Positions 59,367-64,000 of a stretch of 64,000 bases of DNA are shown here, in pieces; the first letter of the stretch is position 1, and the number at the start of each line of letters is the position of its first letter. Where the stretch lies: NCBI GenBank assembly GCA_963781665.1, contig CAWAGA010000002.1, forward strand, positions 5,022,001-5,086,000, read 5' to 3'. This DNA is from JAJYIW01 sp963781665. Lineage in GTDB: Bacteria; Chloroflexota; Anaerolineae; Anaerolineales; Anaerolineaceae. The position numbers and the translations under genes were made by a program. The notes beneath the pieces were generated by a model, which worked only from the letters and a program-made list of their open reading frames with translations, ran no database searches and was not told the origin of the DNA.

Positions 59367-62228
59367 TTACTGTTCCATCCGGGTTAACGCCTGGTCATAC
59401 CACATCAACAGTTTGGAATCTTGTTGAAAAACTTCCTCAGAAATTTTCTCGGCCACAGCAATAATCGTCTTGTAATCCCGATCTTGCCAGGCTTTTTTGA
59501 ACCCAGCTCGAACAGCTTCCAAACGAAATACTTTCAACTTCTTTCCTGAACACTCTTTATAGGAGTTGAATTCTTTCAGTAAAGCTTTCTCGCGCACCTT
59601 TTCCAACTGTTGGGCATTGTTCGGGTCTGGTACAAACCAACGACCTTTTGCCACGGTCCGTAACGGATTGGACGGATTTTCCCGGTTCTGTCCATTGACC
59701 GCTGCATGTGTATCCTCGTCTTTTTGCATCCATGACCAGATCTGTTCCGGAATGGGTCCAGCGCCATCATATGACAGAAAGTTTTGTTCCAGAATCTCGT
59801 AAAGCTCCAGCGCTTTTTCTTGCTTTTCCCAGGCGCTGATTTCACGGATAAACTTTGGGAAGAGGTCTTGATAAGTTTGTGGATTGGCCCCCAAATGCTG
59901 ACGCAGCCACAAGATAGCGCTAGATTCGTCGTTGACGAAGAGTTGAAGTTGCTCGACCTGATGGGCTTGCAGGCGCGCCTGGTCGTATTTGCCAACCTGG
60001 TCAGGCAGGAAGTACATACCGTCGCGTTCCGGGAAGCGCTGGACGAGTCCGGCGTAAAATTCGGCGGAGGACATCGGAACGAGGATTCCGCGTTGCACAT
60101 GGAAAGCCACCATGCGGTCAAATAAAAGAAATATTTGACGTTCTTGATTGACGATTAGGATACCGTTTATTACATTGATTATTGGTAGCTTGCCAAGATG
60201 ATAATGGATAAACTCCCAGGCGCTTTCTTCCGTGCCTGCGGTCAGTCGGGTGCGTTTTTCTAGGTTGTAATTGGGTTTATAAGCGGAGATGATCAAATCT
60301 TGTTTTACTGCCGCTGAGGTCGTGACTTGTTTAAAGGTACCTTGTTGCTTGTCCAACACACGCACATCTGCAATAATAAATCTTGCTTGTTGTAAAGCTT
60401 CTTGAATGGCAATCCAAACAGAATTTTGGGAATTATGAAATTCCACAGTCATCCAGTGGCCCGGTTTGAGTGTCCAATAAAACATAATAAAACAGGCTAA
60501 AATCAAACTTTGATATTCAACCAACCCCTTTTTTAGTTCTTTGTTAATGATAGCTTCAGATTCATTATTGGTTATTACTTTGAGCCATGATTCCCATAAA
60601 AAGCTCAATTCTGAATAACTCAGATTGCCACCAAACGGGGGATCCACAAAGATATAATCCAATGTATCATTCAGAAATAGACCCCTTATTGAAGAATTAG
60701 TAGAAATAGCACTCTGGCCATTAATTTTTCCCATTTGAGAAAATGCAGAAGTCAATCGGTTAGCTTTCCCGGTAAAAGCGTATTCAGGCGACACTTCTGC
60801 GATAAGAGAAGAAACATATAAAGTACCACTTAAAATACGGTTTACTTGTGAATAATGAGTAGCACCATAGCGGTTGAGCTTTGTATATCCGAGAGCTAAA
60901 GATTGCATCATGAAAAACAAGGATTTTTGTAATCTACTATCTTTTATTTGGTTTATCTTTTTAGCCAGAATGGAAATAAATAGTAATGAACGCCGGGTGT
61001 AATAATGGTGCACATGTGATAAACCGATATCATCATTTCTCCTGCTTTCCGATCCTTCAGGCATTCGATCTAGTGGAATTGAATAATTAATCTCGATTTC
61101 TTCTATGTTGTGGATCAAATCCAAATCACTGGCATCTGGACGCTTATCATAACGGTTTTTGCCCACCGAATAATTGATCATCACCGGGACCTGTTTTGAC
61201 TGACGAATGGTCTGCTTCAACTCATGATCAAAGCGGGTCTCCCAGGCACGTTCCACACGCAGCGCGCCGCTTTCTTTTTGGGGGCGTTTAGCCAACACGG
61301 TGGCACAGCCAGGGCAGTTCCAATCGTCGCTTATCGTCCTAGCCTCCTGGTCTTTGTCCACCGCCACATCCCAAAAGGCCATTTCCATGCCGCAATTTGG
61401 ACATACAAACACATCTGACCAAATGGTGAAATTAATTTGGCCTTTCTCACGATTATGGGCAGTGAAGTTTGGATGCCAGGTCTCATACATCCAGCTGTAT
61501 TCTTTATCGATCTCATTAAGAATTCGTTTCGCTTCGTGTTTGAAAGTCACAGGATCAATCGAGGTGTTGTAGTTATAGGCAATGAATGTAGCAGCGGGCG
61601 AAAGGTCATTAAGAACCGCCTTGCGCGTCCCCAGGATAGAAATAGCCTTGCCATCCTCCCAGATCGTTCCATTTTCGTCCACTCTGTAGCCCAGTTCTTC
61701 CACAGCTTTTCGGTCGCCGCACAGCTGGGTAGCAACTCCGGTCATGCCAGAACCACAGAAGCCATCATAAACAATATCGCCCGGCTCAGTATAGTGGAGA
61801 ATATAACGCATAATAGCTTTGTGGGGCACTTTAGTATGGTATGAATGGGCATTATATATTGGGTCATTTTTGCCTTCAGATATATCCGCCGCATATGGTT
61901 CATGCTGCTCGTTTGATTCGGATAGTCCAAGTCGTGCGTGGATTGCCAGTCGCTCTGCTTGCCATTCCGCTAATACCTCAGCTAAAAATGGGTTTGGGCA
62001 GGCGGTGTAGTAGGGCGGGTCTGATAGACGTAGAATATCTTCATTCTCTCCAATTGGAAAGCCTTCTATCTTACGAAATTCAGGATCCTGTAGTTTTTCA
62101 CGCAGGCGGTCGGTGAAGTATGCTCTCCGCGCTTCATCGTTTTCAAAGGTCATGCCCAGGCATTCCACCGGGCCTTGCTTTTTATCGTTATGATGGTCAA
62201 ATAATGAGGATTGTTGAGAAGATTGCAT
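59367..62228 (-). CDS. DNA methyltransferase with zinc ribbon (PglXI-like), first copy
   Basis: A 953-residue amino-methyltransferase. Layout: N-terminal SEGKNDPIYNAHSYHTKVP, SAM motif I YDGFCGSGMTGVA at residues 154-165, NDLSPAATFIA, zinc ribbon CPNCGMEM...CPGCATVL around 275-320, catalytic DPPFGG at about 528, then a long C-terminal target-recognition and interaction region ending DSKLLMWYDQALTR. Motif I before the DPPF motif with a zinc ribbon between them is the pattern of DNA methylases of BREX type 3 (PglXI). Intact here, in contrast to its paralogue. A palindromic site lies upstream (62287-62301). Confidence 0.85.
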   Translation of the reverse strand: MQSSQQSSLFDHHNDKKQGPVECLGMTFENDEARRAYFTDRLREKLQDPEFRKIEGFPIGENEDILRLSDPPYYTACPNPFLAEVLAEWQAERLAIHARLGLSESNEQHEPYAADISEGKNDPIYNAHSYHTKVPHKAIMRYILHYTEPGDIVYDGFCGSGMTGVATQLCGDRKAVEELGYRVDENGTIWEDGKAISILGTRKAVLNDLSPAATFIAYNYNTSIDPVTFKHEAKRILNEIDKEYSWMYETWHPNFTAHNREKGQINFTIWSDVFVCPNCGMEMAFWDVAVDKDQEARTISDDWNCPGCATVLAKRPQKESGALRVERAWETRFDHELKQTIRQSKQVPVMINYSVGKNRYDKRPDASDLDLIHNIEEIEINYSIPLDRMPEGSESRRNDDIGLSHVHHYYTRRSLLFISILAKKINQIKDSRLQKSLFFMMQSLALGYTKLNRYGATHYSQVNRILSGTLYVSSLIAEVSPEYAFTGKANRLTSAFSQMGKINGQSAISTNSSIRGLFLNDTLDYIFVDPPFGGNLSYSELSFLWESWLKVITNNESEAIINKELKKGLVEYQSLILACFIMFYWTLKPGHWMTVEFHNSQNSVWIAIQEALQQARFIIADVRVLDKQQGTFKQVTTSAAVKQDLIISAYKPNYNLEKRTRLTAGTEESAWEFIHYHLGKLPIINVINGILIVNQERQIFLLFDRMVAFHVQRGILVPMSSAEFYAGLVQRFPERDGMYFLPDQVGKYDQARLQAHQVEQLQLFVNDESSAILWLRQHLGANPQTYQDLFPKFIREISAWEKQEKALELYEILEQNFLSYDGAGPIPEQIWSWMQKDEDTHAAVNGQNRENPSNPLRTVAKGRWFVPDPNNAQQLEKVREKALLKEFNSYKECSGKKLKVFRLEAVRAGFKKAWQDRDYKTIIAVAEKISEEVFQQDSKLLMWYDQALTRMEQ

Positions 62229-62251
62229 TCAGCATTGCTCCTGATAATAAC

Positions 62252-62301
62252 TTGATCACTGACCAGGCTAATTGCTGAAAACCAGGTTGATCACTGATCA
62301 A
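62252..62301. promoter_or_regulatory. Tandem TTGATCA palindromes upstream of the first methyltransferase
   Basis: TTGATCA-C-TGATCAA at 62287-62301 is a perfect 15-bp palindrome, and TTGATCACTGACCA at 62252-62265 is a near copy 35 bp away. Both lie in the 82-bp gap between the PIN-like gene and the methyltransferase start, a natural place for an internal promoter and operator. Inference. Confidence 0.45.
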
Positions 62302-62310
62302 GCTTTAAGG

Positions 62311-63354
62311 TTATCTAGGAATAACATCCATGTTGTGTGGAGCAACGGAGGCAAATTCGATTGTTCCATCGGCGCATTCCCAGAAATGCAGGTGATAAAC
62401 GTAGTCAATATCTCGCCTCCAGGCTTTGTCATCGTCACGCATTTCCTGCGGATTACCCCCGCCTTTACCCGTCCGCTTGGCATGAACGTCTCCCATATTT
62501 TGCTTATCGATCGTCTCTGCCAGGGCACGTAGGGTGCGTTCCACTAGCCCGGGGCTGCCGCCACGCTCACTTGCACGCATCCATTGGAAAAATTCACGCC
62601 CAAAGCGGAAGCCCTGGATCGCGTCCCAATCCGGCTCAATGTTCCGTTCCAACCGGGATTTATAGACAGCGATTTTAACTGCCAAGGCTAGCCCTACTTC
62701 ATCCTCAGCTGCTTTCCAGATTGCAGCTTCGTTTAGGTTCAATACCAGCTCGCGAAAATTTTGACAAGCGAGAATCTCTCCTTCAAAGAACTCAGGCGGC
62801 ACAGGGATTGCGCCCAGGTCATCTCGGGTGGTCTCAATGTCATGGACGTGGGCGCGTACTTGAACAACAGTGCTTCCTAGCCAAGGCTTTACAACAAGGC
62901 TATGGTCTAAGACTGGTAAATTGCAACAGGAGCGTAGAATTGCGATAATCACTACAATTCGTGCCAGTTCGCTGGTAAGTTCAGGCCCAGTATGAATTGA
63001 AAGCAGGTCGGGAAGCGTGGTGACATCCTCAGATAAAACATCGCGGATCCGGAAGTAAGTTTCAAAGCCCGGTGTCTTTTTTAAAAGTTCTTCGGCTAGC
63101 AATCCAACTGTATTTGCGTCATACTCTTGGATTCCCCTTGATGAAAATAGACGTTTCAACTCATTCCGAAGAGGATAAACCCCAGCATCGATCATTGCTT
63201 CTGCAGCATGTTCACTCATATAGATGGCTACCCAAGGCTCGTCCAGTAATTTCTTCCAATCAAGCATGATTTCCACATATTCGAGAATATCATCCCGTGT
63301 GGCTGTCAGGGGAGGAGCAGCAAGTACACAAGTATCAATGGTTACGCTGGGCAT
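62311..63354 (-). CDS. PIN-like N-terminal protein paired with a DUF3696 ATPase
   Basis: A 347-residue protein. The N-terminus TIDTCVLAAPPLTA resembles the first acidic strand of a PIN-type nuclease (D followed by a hydrophobic helix); further conserved acids are not certain. The C-terminus DIDYVYHLHFWECADGTIEFASVAPHN is beta-rich. The start is one base from the stop of the upstream ATPase gene, so the two are translationally linked. The likely roles are effector nuclease and ATPase sensor, by analogy with other ATPase-nuclease defence pairs; the sequence alone does not show this. Confidence 0.5.
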   Translation of the reverse strand: MPSVTIDTCVLAAPPLTATRDDILEYVEIMLDWKKLLDEPWVAIYMSEHAAEAMIDAGVYPLRNELKRLFSSRGIQEYDANTVGLLAEELLKKTPGFETYFRIRDVLSEDVTTLPDLLSIHTGPELTSELARIVVIIAILRSCCNLPVLDHSLVVKPWLGSTVVQVRAHVHDIETTRDDLGAIPVPPEFFEGEILACQNFRELVLNLNEAAIWKAAEDEVGLALAVKIAVYKSRLERNIEPDWDAIQGFRFGREFFQWMRASERGGSPGLVERTLRALAETIDKQNMGDVHAKRTGKGGGNPQEMRDDDKAWRRDIDYVYHLHFWECADGTIEFASVAPHNMDVIPR

Positions 63355-63355
63355 T

Positions 63356-64000
63356 TTACTTCCCCTTCTCTGCTTTACGTTTCAGCGTTGCTGCTCGGAG
63401 AATCTCTTCTGCCTCAGATTGAGATTGATCAAAGAAACCATCCGGCCAGTCGGTAATGGCGCCATATTTATTAACTTCAACTGGGCGAAATACCGAGTTG
63501 CCCTCTCTTTTCTCTACAAAATATATTTTCATCAAGGAAGATATTTCTTCGGCTTGCGCGGCTGCCGCGCGGAAACGCAGGCGATTGATAATGTATTCGC
63601 TATGAGTTTCAATGATGCATTGTTTCCCAAGCAAAGCCATCGACAAGAAAAAATCTGCCAACAGAGTCTGTACCTTAGGGTGAAGATGCAGTTCGGGTTG
63701 CTCAATCACAATCGTCGAATCAGGTTCAGCCAGAAAACACATCACCAAAATTGGCAGTACCTGACTGACCCCAACACCGACGTGGGTCAAGTCTTGCTCT
63801 TTACTGGTGTCATTGGTAATTACTTTCAGCTCGTGACCGATCTTTCCCAAGTCATGGGTTTGGACATCCAGGGCTACATCCAGGTATTTGAGCCATTCAA
63901 TAATGGCTGTTTTAAGGGCTCGACTAGCAACTTGTGGTTGAACAGCAGGTGTTGCAAAGCCATCGGGTGGAATATATGATGTGATCCTGTCTTTATTAAG
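63356..64000 (-). CDS. AAA family ATPase with DUF3696 domain (5' end off window)
   Basis: The visible 214 residues are the C-terminal part of an OLD/ABC-type predicted ATPase. VGVGVSQVLPILV precedes the Walker B and switch TIVIEQPELHLHPKVQ and the H-loop IIETHSEYIINRLR; the end has YGAITDWPDGFFDQSQSE, matching the DUF3696 tail. The frame is open to the right edge, so Walker A is missing from view. It is the most upstream visible gene of the minus-strand run that leads into the BREX-like operon. Confidence 0.8.
   Translation of the reverse strand, partial: LNKDRITSYIPPDGFATPAVQPQVASRALKTAIIEWLKYLDVALDVQTHDLGKIGHELKVITNDTSKEQDLTHVGVGVSQVLPILVMCFLAEPDSTIVIEQPELHLHPKVQTLLADFFLSMALLGKQCIIETHSEYIINRLRFRAAAAQAEEISSLMKIYFVEKREGNSVFRPVEVNKYGAITDWPDGFFDQSQSEAEEILRAATLKRKAEKGK

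Overview
The window looks like a chromosome segment of a Chloroflexota bacterium, most likely an Anaerolineae-type organism. The evidence is Thr/Pro-rich linkers in secreted proteins, extracellular proteins ending in a short YLP[LI]V-type tail, an ice-binding-like protein with an LPxTG anchor, and a stress cluster of CsbD, GlsB, YihY, AI-2E, YggT and lmo0937 proteins. Base composition is moderate. Many genes carry single-base frameshifts, often at or beside short homopolymers. I read most of these as sequence error in an otherwise normal genome, but a few genes also have in-frame stops or missing parts and look truly decayed.

Layout. 1-4.9 kb (minus): DUF389 protein, ClC chloride channel, DUF4230 and DUF1232 proteins. 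5.6-7.7 kb (plus): damaged YdjC/HpnK-like deacetylase and HpnI-like glycosyltransferase pair. 7.7-12.4 kb: a small-molecule catabolic cluster (HpcH/HpaI aldolase, amidohydrolase, SDR and Ldh2 dehydrogenases on minus, a TIM-barrel isomerase divergently on plus). 12.6-19.9 kb: lipoprotein, penicillin acylase, PhyH dioxygenase, VOC protein, mutarotase-like protein and tandem GNAT acetyltransferase. 20.3-25.7 kb: large M6 protease with Fn3 repeats, hsdM and GNAT debris, and a broken multicopper-oxidase-like gene.

25.9-42.2 kb: a stress and envelope cluster ending in a NarL-type two-component pair. Six copies of one 91-bp promoter module lie in its intergenic regions (26803, 29383, 29590, 33893, 37766, 38477). 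Each has a far-upstream box, a palindrome ATCAGC-N5-GCTGATA and a -10 hexamer at almost invariant spacing, and all but one sit 48-65 nt upstream of a start codon. This is the clearest unexplained signal in the window: an undescribed regulon, possibly controlled by the adjacent two-component system.

42.3-64 kb: an integrated island. A tyrosine integrase fragment lies next to the 3' half of a tRNA-Val(TAC) gene cut in its anticodon loop, the classic displaced att copy. Two ~167-bp direct repeats bracket ~6 kb holding a large beta-propeller secreted protein, mobile-element debris and an unknown 409-residue protein. To the right, a minus-strand operon encodes (in transcription order) a DUF3696 AAA ATPase, a PIN-like protein, a DNA methyltransferase, a phospholipase-D nuclease, a second paralogous methyltransferase, an SNF2-type helicase, PglZ and a small terminal protein. 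The order methyltransferase-helicase-PglZ-last gene matches BREX type 3 (pglXI-brxHII-pglZ-brxA). The duplicated methyltransferase around a DISARM-DrmC-like PLD protein and the ATPase/PIN-like pair make it an unusual variant. BrxC and BrxF, if present, would lie beyond the right edge.
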